64,000 bases of DNA from Megalonaias nervosa (lineage: Eukaryota; Mollusca; Bivalvia; Unionida; Unionidae): the NCBI GenBank assembly GCA_016617855.1, contig JAECUM010031679.1, positions 1 through 64,000 on the forward strand. The letters are read 5' to 3'. The translations under genes were made by a program, and so were the position numbers. Positions 10,556-19,988 of this stretch are shown here, in pieces; the stretch's first letter is position 1, and each line of letters starts with the position of its first letter. The notes beneath the pieces are model-generated. The model did not search any database. It was given only the letters and a program-made list of their open reading frames with translations, and was not told the DNA's origin.

Positions 10556-11270
10556 GTGACAAAATGGAGACCTCCCGAGGTACCTGCTGGTGACGACTGG
10601 TCAGTGAACTATCAATCTTACAGACAGGAAATTGTTAGTCTGGCCCATGAAACTCCTTTGGCTGGTCATTTAGGGATTAATAAGACTTATCACAAGATCT
10701 TGATTCACTTTTATTGGCCAAAAATTAAAAGTGATGTTTGTAAATACTCTAGATCTTGTCATACTTGTCAAATTGTAGGAAAACCCAATCAGAAGATACC
10801 CAAGGCTCATCTGCAACCTATTCCTGCATTTGACGAACCATTTAGCAGAATATTGGTAGACTGTGTTGGTCCTTTACCTAACACCAAGTCAGGCAACCAA
10901 TATTTGTTGACCATTATGTCTGCGTCCGAAGATTCCCAGAGGCAATTCCTTTGAGGAAAATAAAAACTAAAACGATAGTAAAAGCTTTGATAAAGGTTTT
11001 CTTTTTTACTCAGTTTGGCCTTCTCAAATCTGCCCAATCTGGTCAAGGGTCAAATTTCATGTCTGAAATTTCCAGCTACTTACGCTTGAATTTGGCATTC
11101 AGCAATTCAAGTCAAAAGTGAAATTATGGTTTCACAGAACTTTTATGGAGAGAACTTTTGAGTCCTGTAAGAGTTCTTTCTCTCTTGCTCATTCTTCAAA
11201 AGTTTCTTCAAATTAGGTATTACGGCCCATACAAAGTAAAGAAGAAAATGAATGAGTTAAATTATATTAG
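10556..11270 (+). pseudogene. int: gypsy-type integrase, located before the reverse transcriptase
   Basis: The HHCC zinc-binding domain is clear: ETPLAGHLGINKTYHKIL with two His, then SCHTCQIVGK with two Cys. The catalytic core begins with ILVDCVGPLPNTKSGNQYLL. A frameshift near 10925 moves the core to another frame, where the second catalytic block reads QSGQGSNF: the usual Asp is Gly. A GPY/F-type C-terminal motif, YGPYKVKKKMNELNY, follows near 11225. This is direct evidence that the whole integrase lies upstream of the polymerase. The core Glu region is degraded. Confidence 0.8.
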
Positions 11271-11399
11271 TATTCTGATCTAAATAAATTATAGGAGTAC
11301 AAATATATTGAGAGAGATAGCCAAGTAAATCATGCAATTTAGTTGTACCTGTCCCATTTACTGAGGATTTAAATCAAGGAATTGAATCGGACTCTATTG

Positions 11400-12349
11400 C
11401 TTTTGGAGCAACAAATCTTTGAAATTCGGAAATTATGAAAACTCTGGACCAGGAACGTTTACATTTGCAAGAACAAGAGAGGAATGAACTTAAAAAGTTA
11501 TTATTTGAATATGAGCACTTGTTTCCAGATGTTCCTACGAGGACAAACAAAATTTTACATGACATTGAAATTGTAAATTCCAAACCTGTGAAACAACACC
11601 TGTAGAGGATGAACCCTCTCAAACAGGAATACTTGAAAAAGGAATTTCAGTATTTGCTGGAGAATGATTTTATGGAGCTCAGTAAAACTGACTGGAATTC
11701 ACCGTGTATACTTGTTCCGAAACCAGATAAAACTTTACCTATCTGCACTGATTATAGATAGGTGAACAGTGTGACAAAGACAGTTTCATTTCCATTACCA
11801 AGAATCGATGACTGCATTGATAAAATTGGAAATGCCAAGTATGTGACTAAATTTGACCTTCTAAAAGGATTTTGGCAAATTCCACTAATGGAAAGGGCAA
11901 AAGAAATTTCAGCTTTTGTGACTCCAGATGGACTTTATTAATACAAAGTGATGCCGTTTGGGATGAAGGGTTCGCCAAGTACTTTTCAACGTTTGATGAA
12001 TATGATTACCTCTGGTCTAGATAATAAAAATTGTGATGCTTACATCGATGATGTCATCATCTACAATGACACCTGGAAAGAACATCTAGCACCAATTTGG
12101 AAATTCTTTGACAGACACACTGATGCAAGTTTGACAATCAAGTTATCTAAAAGTGAGTTCTGCCGTGCTTGTATAACCTTTCTAGGACATATTGTGGGGC
12201 ATGGACAAGTTAAACCTAGAGATGCTAAGGTCAAGGCTATCTCTGAATTCCCTGCGCCTGTCAGTAAAAAGCAACTGATGCATTTTTGGGGTATGGCTGG
12301 ATACTATCGCAAATTTTGTTCCAATTTTTCTAATATTACCAACCCCTGA
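11400..12349 (+). pseudogene. RT: gypsy-type reverse transcriptase
   Basis: The N-terminal fingers show LFPDVPTRTNKILHDIEI, then MELSKTDWNSPCILVPK. The palm shows TKFDLLKGFWQIPL, then FGMKGSPSTFQRLMN and the catalytic YIDDVIIYND. After these come FLGHIVGHGQVKPRDAK and GMAGYYRKFC, all standard for Ty3/gypsy polymerases. In-frame stops occur near 11603, 11758 and 11939. The enzyme copies element RNA into cDNA. Confidence 0.88.
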
Positions 12350-12357
12350 CAAATTTA

Positions 12358-12879
12358 TTGAGCAAGAAAAATAAGTTTCTTCGGACTGAAAAATGTCAGG
12401 AGGCTTTTGACAAGTTAAAGGCCATATTTAAAAGTGCACCAGTTCTTACAGCTCCAAATTTCAGTCAATCTTTTAAATTATCTGTTGATGCAAGTGTTGT
12501 TGGGGTTGGAGCAGTATTGATTCAAGAAGATAGCAATGGTGTTGATCATCCAGTGTACTGTTTTTCTAAGAAATTAAATAAGCACCAAAGGAATTACTCA
12601 ACAATTGAGAAGGAATGTTTGGCTTTGATATTGGCATTACAGCATTTTGAAGTTTACATTAGTTCAGCTCCTTCTCCGATTGTTGTGTTTAGTGACCACA
12701 ACCCCCTTACTTTCATCGACAAGATGAAAAACAAAAATCAAAGATTGGTAAGGTGGAGTTTGTTGTTACAGGAATATAATATTGAAATCGGGCACATTAA
12801 AGGAAAAGACAGTTTAATTGCAGATGCACTTCCCCGTGTATATAAATATTATTTCATGTACACTTTGTATAATTCGTAA
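12358..12879 (+). pseudogene. RH: RNase H domain of the gypsy-type element
   Basis: This continues from the polymerase after a single break near 12350. FKLSVDASVVGVGAVLIQ gives the first catalytic Asp, STIEKECLALILALQHF the Glu, and VFSDHNPLTFI the second Asp. The connection-type tail GHIKGKDSLIADALPRV ends the domain. Only non-coding sequence lies between its stop and the polypurine tract, so no integrase follows it, unlike standard gypsy elements. Confidence 0.88.
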
Positions 12880-12962
12880 GAGTTCTTATGTAATTTTTTT
12901 TTTTACCCCATGTGTAATTAACATATAGTAAAAAGAAAGCTTTATTATATATTTTTTTTTCT

Positions 12963-12973
12963 TTATGGGGGAG
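12963..12973 (+). other. Polypurine tract
   Basis: TTATGGGGGAG lies immediately before the TGTTGCG start of the 3' LTR, in the expected place for the plus-strand primer. Confidence 0.7.
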
Positions 12974-13512
12974 TGTTGCGTGTATGTAATTTAATTACCT
13001 GTGTGTTAGTTTAAGTTCTCTTTTATTTTTATTTCATTACATGTTATTGTAATGATAACTTTATTCACAGAATTTGAATTTTTTCCAGTAAATTCAGTTC
13101 AATTCTTATGAGCCTGATAAATAAGCAGTTCATAGATCGCAATATTGTATTTTTAGCTGACCTAGTTTCCAACACTGATTCAGAACTTGTAAACAACTTT
13201 TTTTTTAAAAAAAATTTTTTAATTTTGAATCTTATAGTAAGATTCATTCAGTACAATTGAATTCGTCCATCGCGGACGTGACAGCTGGCATAATCTTTAC
13301 TGCTCCGCTTGGGAAATAGTGACCACATGACCCTATCACGTGGTCCATTCTACGTCATAGTTAGAGTTAAGATTCGGTTTCACAGTGTTTTGTAGTCAGT
13401 CGTAATTAATACCTTGGGAACTGAAAGGTATTTTTTGTGTTGTTGCCAGTTTAATTGGAATTTTTTATTTTTCGAAATTAATAATTTATTCTCCCTAGGA
13501 AACACTTGTTAA
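12974..13512 (+). repeat. 3' LTR, truncated
   Basis: It starts TGTTGCGTGTATGTAATTTA and is alignable with the solo LTR start (TGTTACGACCATGTAGTTTA on the minus strand from 44,016). Similarity stops at the GGAAACACTTGT block, about two thirds through the LTR, so the terminal part is missing. 13513-13730 shows no coding signal. Confidence 0.75.
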
Positions 13513-13729
13513 GATACATTGAGGTTGTGCATATGTATATGTTTTATATGCTTGAATGTGGACGCTGAAACCAACACTGAGGATGATACAAAAAAGTACT
13601 GGGGCCCATTACAGGCTGTAGCATGGCTAAGAAGTTGTACTGGGATAGAAGAGATAATATAGTAAAGTATTGGGGCCCATTATAGGGTATAATAGGGCTA
13701 GGAAGCTGTATTGGTATAGAGTGGTATAC

Positions 13730-14395
13730 CAGTATGGTTAGAAAGGCTCATCTTACGCAAGTTTAAGACTATGGTGTCTTATCCTATACCAGAATAAGAT
13801 TATGAACTCTCTGCTTAAGAAGTACAAGACTTGGCTGTCTTACCCTATGCAAGAATAAGGTTAGAAGGCTAAGTTGTCTTATCCTCTACCAAAATAAGAT
13901 TAGAAATTATCTTCTCTACAGGTATCAAACTTGGGTATATTACCCTATACCAGAATAACTTTTGAATGTCTCATCTTGTACAAGTGTAAGGCTAATGTGT
14001 AATATCCTCAACCTGATTAGAAATTACCTCCTTTACATGTATAAAACTTGGGTGTCTTAACTTATACCAGTATGGTTAAATAAGACTCAATTTATACAAG
14101 CATATGACTAGTGTTTTATCATATGCTGGGATATGGTTAGGAAGCCCCATCTTCTATAAGACTTGGATGTCTTACCCTATACCAGAATAAAGTTAGAAAG
14201 TATCATCTTATACAGGTATAAAACTGTCTTACCTAAAACCAGAATGAGGTAAGAAATTATCTTTTATATACTTATAAGATAAAGGATATAGTGTCTTACC
14301 CTCTATAAGAACACAGACAGAAATTATATTCTTATATAAGTAAGAGTTTAGGTTGTCTTACCCTATAGCGGAATAAGGTTAGAATGTCTCACCAT
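13730..14395. repeat. Degenerate tandem repeat
   Basis: About ten poorly conserved units of roughly 60-70 bp share the phrases GTCTTACCCTATACCAGAAT and AAGGTTAGAAA. 14396-14958 has no further repeat or gene that I can see. Confidence 0.7.
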
Positions 14396-14958
14396 AATGT
14401 ACAGTATGGAACTTGTACTATTTTTATACAACTGGTCATTTCAAATTGAAAAATTTCTAATTCCTAAATAAGAATAAAAATTTACTTAATACCCTGAACA
14501 GATGCGACTAAAAGTAAAACTTGTGTCAGTCAGAAATAAACCACACTTGCACAGATTACTTAACTGACTGACTGTAGCTAGGGTGGTGTGTGTTGAATCC
14601 ATTGTCGGTCCAACCATTAGGCTAATTTGCATGGTCAAGTACATGAAGTGGAACAACTCAATTCATTTTGATGTTGGCTAATCAACCAGACACATGCTGA
14701 TCAGACAAAAGATATTATCATTAATTGACTTGAATGATAATTCTTAAGCCATGTTTATTCAATTATAACCTATTACCATGATACATATTAGAACATGCTG
14801 TGTCTATCAACCAGATAATGTCCACAATGTAACCAAGAAGTGACAAGGCACATGGTGCCATCATGTACACAAAAAAGGTCTACCCTATTAAGTACACAAA
14901 TAATCCATTTAAATGTCAGACTAAAAGCTTTGCTAAACAATATTCCACACATTTCATA

Positions 14959-15768
14959 TTAATTGGGTTTATCATCAGTGTGTATCCTAAGGTGTCTTGA
15001 TAAATGGGACTTTGTGCAAAACAAAAGTCCACACATTCCACATTTGTATGGTTTCCCATCATTGTGTATCATCATGTGTGCAGATAAATTACTGGTCTGT
15101 CTAAACCATTTTCCACATATTTCACATTCAAAGGGTTTCTCACCAGTGTGTATTCTCGAGTGGGTATTCAATTCACACGATTGGCTAAACAATTTCCCAC
15201 ACACTTCACACTTGTACGGTCTGCCAACACCGTGCATCCTCATGTGTGTGGATAAATGAGAGCCGTCTCTAAACTCTCTTTCACACATTTCACATTTGTA
15301 TGGCTTCTCACCAGTATGTATCCTCGTATGTACTTTCAAACTAGACCTCCGAGTGAAACATTTTAAACATGTTTCACATTTGTATGGTTTTTCACCAGTG
15401 TGTATCCTAACATGAGTTGACAAATTACCCCTGTTGCCGAACACTTTTCCACAGATTCCACATTTGAATGACTTGAATTGGTTTTCACCAGTGTGTTTCT
15501 TTATGTGTGTTGACAAAAAAGAGCTGTGGCGAATGCGTTTCCCACAAAATTCGCATTTGTATGGTTTTTCACCCGTGTGTATCCTCATGTGTATTGACAG
15601 ACTGTATTTCCCTCTAAACACTTTTCCACACATTTTACACTTGTTTGGATCTTCACCAATGTGTATCTTCAAGTGTCTGCATAAATTTGAGCTCAGGCGA
15701 AACAATTTTCCACATATTCCACATTTAAAGGGTTTGTCACCACTGCGTATACTCACGCGTTGTTCCAT
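14959..15768 (-). CDS. Nine-finger C2H2 zinc-finger protein
   Basis: The single open frame encodes nine consecutive C2H2 fingers (CxxC, 12 residues, HxxxH), joined mostly by HTGEKPYKC-type linkers. This is the hallmark of sequence-specific DNA-binding proteins. Finger three to four has a longer linker (HTGENQFKSFKCGIC). Some linkers are altered (GEDPNK, GVGRPYK, NDGKPYK), which usually weakens tandem binding. The frame stays open up to 15837, but that end is a GTG; the first in-frame ATG is at 15766-15768, inside RTRMEQRVS. Either translation starts there or an upstream exon is spliced on. No KRAB, BTB or ZAD domain is present. The stop follows HTDDKPN. All fingers keep their zinc ligands, in contrast to the decayed neighbours, so this may be a live host gene. 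Confidence 0.8.
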   Translation of the reverse strand: MEQRVSIRSGDKPFKCGICGKLFRLSSNLCRHLKIHIGEDPNKCKMCGKVFRGKYSLSIHMRIHTGEKPYKCEFCGKRIRHSSFLSTHIKKHTGENQFKSFKCGICGKVFGNRGNLSTHVRIHTGEKPYKCETCLKCFTRRSSLKVHTRIHTGEKPYKCEMCEREFRDGSHLSTHMRMHGVGRPYKCEVCGKLFSQSCELNTHSRIHTGEKPFECEICGKWFRQTSNLSAHMMIHNDGKPYKCGMCGLLFCTKSHLSRHLRIHTDDKPN

Positions 15769-15939
15769 CCTTGTCCGAAAACTAAAATGCTGCCCAGTTT
15801 GCCGCCTTAGGATTTCGGTTGTTTTCTCCAGAGTCACGATTGTTCATGACAAGATACCCACAATGCAACGCGTGCGCACTTGGCGCCTAAATTTTGCTTC
15901 CCTAACAAATTTTTGTCAACATCAAGCGTATTAAAGATT

Positions 15940-16299
15940 TAATCGTCCATGAGGACTTCATGGAAATGATACATAAATTATACTTGAAATTAAGTGCCCC
16001 TAAAGCACGAAAGTAAATATAAAGCTGGAAGTTCCCTGGCGTATAACGACAGAAAGAATAGTGAAATTGAACTGCAAAGATATAATAGAAATGCAGTCAT
16101 TTCTGACAAACATATACTGGCTTACTATAAGGCAAACGGCGCCCCGGGCGATGATGATGGCCCAAAGGGGTTTGGCGCCCCAAGACCTCTAGCGCAACCG
16201 CCACGTCCTCTACCCTACCCATCCCCATCCCCACACCAGGATAGTACGCGGCTCTCGTACATTTCAACCCCAAGACAATTCGACCCCAACTTAATTTAT
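15940..16299. other. Flank between zinc-finger gene and Polinton
   Basis: An open frame at 15994-16320 has a proline-rich end (PPRPLPYPSPSP) but runs into the element's terminal repeat and resembles no known protein. GC-rich segments with GGCGCC palindromes lie at 16138-16185. The sequence looks like target DNA of the insertion. Confidence 0.35.
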
Positions 16300-16305
16300 T
16301 GTGTT
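16300..16305. repeat. Target-site duplication, left
   Basis: TGTGTT directly precedes AGTAAAGG at the left terminus. The same six bases occur at 33016-33021 after the right terminus. A 6-bp duplication is the Polinton norm. Confidence 0.6.
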
Positions 16306-16510
16306 AGTAAAGGAAAATGAGGTTTCTATCTCAGAGACCCCTCCTTCCCCCTCCCAAACGCTTCTATGCTGCCATTTTCTTCACCAGCTTGTCGCTCAAG
16401 GCCACAAAATATGTGGGTTTTTTTTTTTTTCCACAGGTGACGAAATATGTTTGTCGGGGAAAGGGCGTCTCTGAGATAGAAACAACTCATTTTCCTTTAC
16501 TACTAACATA
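16306..16510 (+). repeat. Left terminal inverted repeat, internally palindromic
   Basis: It begins AGTAAAGGAAAATGAGG, then TTTCTATCTCAGAGACCCC, and ends GTCTCTGAGATAGAAAC followed by CTCATTTTCCTTTACTAC. The two ends of this 205-bp segment are thus inverted copies of each other (about 35 bp). The segment as a whole is inverted relative to 32763-33015. Shared inner landmarks are CGCTTCTATGCTG and CACAGGTGACGAAATATG. Confidence 0.75.
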
Positions 16511-16532
16511 ACCATATTTTGCGATAATCTTT

Positions 16533-16682
16533 TCAATACCTGTTGACTCTCATTGGCAGAATATCTGTTAACATACTGTCAATAATTCGAAACTCGCGTA
16601 TTAAATCATCCATATCATATTTTACGTCTCGCAAATAAGATCGTATCTGATCAAGTAATTTTTGTAAGTGATACTTGCTATT
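16533..16682 (-). pseudogene. Fragment of an unknown helical protein
   Basis: On the minus strand a 48-codon open stretch ending at a TGA (16533-16535) encodes a heptad-like charged helix (QKLLDQIRSYLRDVKYDMDD). It is preceded by a stop, so it is only the tail of a gene. It resembles coding sequence in composition but no family I know. 16683-16909 otherwise holds no convincing gene. Confidence 0.3.
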
Positions 16683-16909
16683 TTACAAGCATTTTTTTTA
16701 GTCTCAAGTCGGGGCTCAATTTTCTTATATGCTGTTGAAAGAGACACCAACACCAGTAATTATTAACAAAAATGGATTGAATGATGCTCTACTTGAGATT
16801 ATGCCAGAGCTGGTCATTGTCAGTGGTAAATATAATATTACTCGAAGTATTCTATTGTAGTACTTATAGCATTGTTTTACACACCAAAGTTTTTTATGAT
16901 AAAATTAAT

Positions 16910-17958
16910 TTATAAGATTGTAAAAATTCTAGTACCAACAATTGGATCAAGAAACTCACGAAACTTATTATTGTGAGGATCAGCTAAAAACTCTCTGTAC
17001 TTGTCATAAATATCTGACGAAGCATCATTATATCGTTTATCTGTTAGTACCTCATTTATCTGTTAGTACCTCATTTTTCTTTAACCAAGTGTATGAATCA
17101 AAAATGTCTTCTAAGTCACCTTCATACAAATCTGTTTTATTTACTAAATTACCGTAATCTTTTTCTATTTCATCAATAAACCCTAATACCAAGCTTATTT
17201 GATCTAACGTGAAATTTTTTAGAACAAGATGTTGTCTGATAATTGCGTATACGACTACGAAATTTATTAACATTAATTTTTTAGGCTTGTCTAGTTCAAT
17301 TGTGAGAAGACTAATAGCAGAAGCTACTTTAAACATTATTTTTTCATATGGTTTTCTGAATATTTTCTCAATTTCATCACAATAATTTCGTAATGACAAT
17401 TGTCTAGAGCGTTGTTTTGATGGAACTGGAATATTATCTTCTTCACTTATGCTGTAATAAGAATCAATTTTTCCTTCCAACATTCTTTGTGTTACTTCTT
17501 CAAAAATCTTTTCTCGCTCATCATCACGCAGATCACTAATTTCATCGTCAAAATTTTTGATTATCTTTAGAGATCTGTCAACAATAATCGGATCAAATTC
17601 TAGGCTTTTTTGTATCATTGGCAAAATTGCGTTTGAGTATACTTTAATAATTAACTCCATATCAACCGCCATAGTAACGATTTTAATTAGGGTTTCTTTG
17701 TCGTGGTAGTACATGCCTAGATACTTAAAAATTTCTCGTTTTAAAAAACTATTATATAACTTCTTGTTTCTTCTTATTCCTATCATCCTAAATTCCGCTA
17801 GTTTGTCGAGACGATCATGGTTATCGTTCATTTGTTTTTCCACCTGCGTCACTCGTGCTTTTAATAAGCCTGATCGCATTATCCCTAACATCTTTTTGGG
17901 GGTTAAAACTATTATCATAAAATTCTCTCGCAACGGTTATAATTGGTGGTTCTGACAT
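16910..17958 (-). pseudogene. Unknown 350-residue helical protein of the Polinton-like element
   Basis: The apparent start is the ATG at 17956-17958 (MSEPPIITVAREFYDN), 17 bp after the fibre gene stop. A frameshift near 17850 leads into the long open frame 17052-17933, which is predominantly helical and charged (KQMNDNHDRLDKLAEFR, then IFEEVTQRMLEG). A 19-bp tandem duplication (17041-17059 and 17060-17078) interrupts the end. The second copy leads into a further open stretch ending at 16910. I recognise no domain. The gene is adjacent and co-directional with the fibre, so a structural or assembly role is possible but unsupported. Confidence 0.6.
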
Positions 17959-17975
17959 TATTTTATAGCATCAGA

Positions 17976-19251
17976 TTAAATTTGATCATCGAGTGTGTAT
18001 ATTGGAAATGATGTCAGTCCTGGAAATGTATGTTCAGCAGCGACAACATAAAATGGAAAATACAAGTACTTGTTAACAGTCTTTTCTGTCGGAATTGTAA
18101 AATATTGTGTTGCTGATATATACGTATTTTCTGCGCTATACAATGTTTTCCAGTTGATATCATCGTTTGATCCTTCAAACCGTCAATTATAAATTCGACC
18201 AACACTAGAGTTTAATCCACCGCGCAAATGAAATTGCCAAATAGCAAATGTAATCAGACAGTTAATTTTAAACCAAAAGTTTTCAACTTCCCCGTTTGTC
18301 GTCCATTCCTGTATGTCAGAGAAAGCTTGTTGAGGATAGTTTTCAGGATAATATGCTGATGCGCTTACCTCAAACCCAACTCAATTATCAGCTGCCTTAA
18401 AAAGTGTTGGAATATATCCAACATTGTTTTTGGTTCGTTTTACACCACCAGACAGACTGTCAACTTACGCTTCATTTGTCAGATCATTAGGGTTAACTGG
18501 AACATAAGTTGTTGTTATTTTGTTGCTTCTCATGTTTATGTTGCCTGACAATGGGCCACCGGATCGTTTAAAATATGGGGTAAGTTCTTCTTTTAAGTGA
18601 ACATAAATAATAACATCAGTTTCATTAGCTGGTGGCGAGGTTGTCAGTAATCCAGTTATTTTTGAGTAATTGCTTATTATTAGGTTACCTGTCATTGTGT
18701 CGCCAGCCTTATTAAGCTCGTTATCGTCAACAGATTTTAATTGTGCATAACTTACAGCTTGTGTGTTATCAACATTTGCTGGCGGATATACAGTTTCCAA
18801 CCCAATAATTTTTTTACTCGACATGTTAATATTACCTGTAACCGTTCCACCAGTTTTGTCAAGCTTGTTGCCGTCCACATACTTCAACTGTAAATAACTT
18901 ACCGCTTGGGTTTGATTTAAGTTTACTGGTGGATACCCGGTCTCCAAATTGATTATTTTTTTTTCTGACATATCTAGGTTACCGCTTAATGTTCCTCCTG
19001 TCAGTGACAGCTTACTATCGTCAACAGATTTCAGTTGTGCATAACCAACAGCGTGTGTATTAACAACATTTATTGACGGATGATTCGTTTCTAAACCTAA
19101 TACTCGTTGATTTGACATAGACATGTTTCCTGTCATTGTATCGCCAGTTTTTTTTTTAGGTTGCCTGATAAATCAACATTACCGTTTTTTTTATTGTACT
19201 TATAGCCGACGAATCTCCTAATGTTGTTTCGAATTTTGTATAATAGCTCAT
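17976..19251 (-). pseudogene. Fibre protein: phage-like stalk repeats and discoidin-like head
   Basis: The ATG at 19249-19251 starts MSYYTKFETTLGDSS, then a frameshift near 19160. The following frame has four to five repeats of about 45 residues of the type TGGTLSGNLDMSEKKIINL with PPVN and a YLQLKYVDG segment. This is the pattern of bacteriophage tail-fibre stalks. After a stop at 18465-18467 the same frame continues to 17976 with two more stops. This distal part contains WRFEGSNDD-like spacing (RFEGSNDDINWKTLYSAENT), characteristic of F5/8 type C (discoidin) carbohydrate-binding domains. It is therefore read as stalk plus receptor-binding head, the likely host-attachment fibre at the capsid vertex. 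The divergent ATPase starts 44 bp away. Confidence 0.7.
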
Positions 19252-19295
19252 TATTTGTTTGTTGTCTGACAATTTTTATCAAATTAATTTATAAT
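19252..19295. promoter_or_regulatory. Divergent promoter interval
   Basis: Only 44 bp separate the fibre ATG (minus) from the packaging ATPase ATG (plus). Any promoters must overlap here or lie in the coding regions. The interval is AT-rich with TATAAT at 19290-19295, but no diagnostic motif can be assigned. Confidence 0.3.
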
Positions 19296-19987
19296 ATGTC
19301 GATATTAAATTTTGATACAGATAGGCTGGTGCAACATAAACACAACAACGAACTTCCAGATTGTCATTATATTATTGTTGGGAGAAATGGGTCAAGAAAA
19401 ACAAATTTGCTGATGGATTTACTGCTGGGCGGGAATTTTAACTATGAGCGAGTTTACATTTACACAACTAACCCTAAACAGATTACGTACAAGCTACTTA
19501 ACGAATATAACAACAAACTTCGTGATGATCTTGAGGCTGGTGAAGCATTATTATCATCAAACAACCAGAAAAGATTGTCCCAGTTAATCTACTAGATTCA
19601 GATGAACATAAGATAGTTGTTTTTGATGATATTCGGCTAAACAATGAAGAGATGAATTAAATAAGATCACATTTTTCACTATCGCGTAATAAAAAATGTA
19701 AATCTGTTTATCTTGCTCAAGGTTTTTATAACGTTGACAGATTTTTTAGGCGAAATACTAGTTGTTTTATATTATTTGCAGGACTGGACAATGTTGACGT
19801 TAGAAATATTGCAAACGAGTAATGTGGCGACGTAACAAAAGATACATTTATTGAATTATATCATCAAGCAACAAAAGATAAATATAATTTCTTTTTATTT
19901 GATAAACTTTCACGTGAGCCAGCTAAGATGTTTCGCTGTTGTATTGAAAATTATCTGCAGCAATTTTATCAAACGTATTTGATATAA
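19296..19987 (+). pseudogene. A32-like DNA-packaging ATPase
   Basis: Translation from the ATG at 19296 (MSILNFDTDRLVQHKH) reaches a P-loop written VGRNGSRKTNLL, where the Gly before the catalytic Lys is Arg. Walker B is HKIVVFDDIRL. Then follow LSRNKKCKSVYLAQGFYNVD and CFILFAGLDNVDVRNIANE, the conserved C-terminal segments of Polinton packaging ATPases. The frame shifts near 19575. In-frame stops lie at 19658-19660 and 19820-19822. The gene abuts the next ATG by 1 bp. It would drive genome packaging into the capsid; this copy cannot. Confidence 0.82.
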
Positions 19988-19988
19988 A

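Larger units (their letters stand above)
8140..13512 (+). mobile_element. Decayed Ty3/gypsy-type LTR retrotransposon with Gmr1-like domain order
   Basis: In order: 5' LTR remnant, gag, aspartic protease, integrase, reverse transcriptase, RNase H, polypurine tract, and a 3' LTR truncated at its 3' end. The reverse transcriptase and RNase H motifs are of gypsy type, yet integrase precedes them, the order seen in Ty1/copia and in the Gmr1 group of gypsy elements. Both LTRs match parts of the 860-bp solo LTR at 40.7-44.0 kb, which confirms the LTR identity. Multiple stops and frameshifts make the copy non-functional. Confidence 0.85.

Noticed and set aside
14963..15934. Plus-strand frames of 98 and 166 codons
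   Set aside because: Shadows of the C2H2 gene; their His/Cys-rich pattern is the complement of the finger repeats.
15994..16320. 108-codon frame with a proline-rich end
   Set aside because: Runs into the Polinton terminal repeat, has no homology that I recognise and lies beside GC-rich low-complexity DNA.
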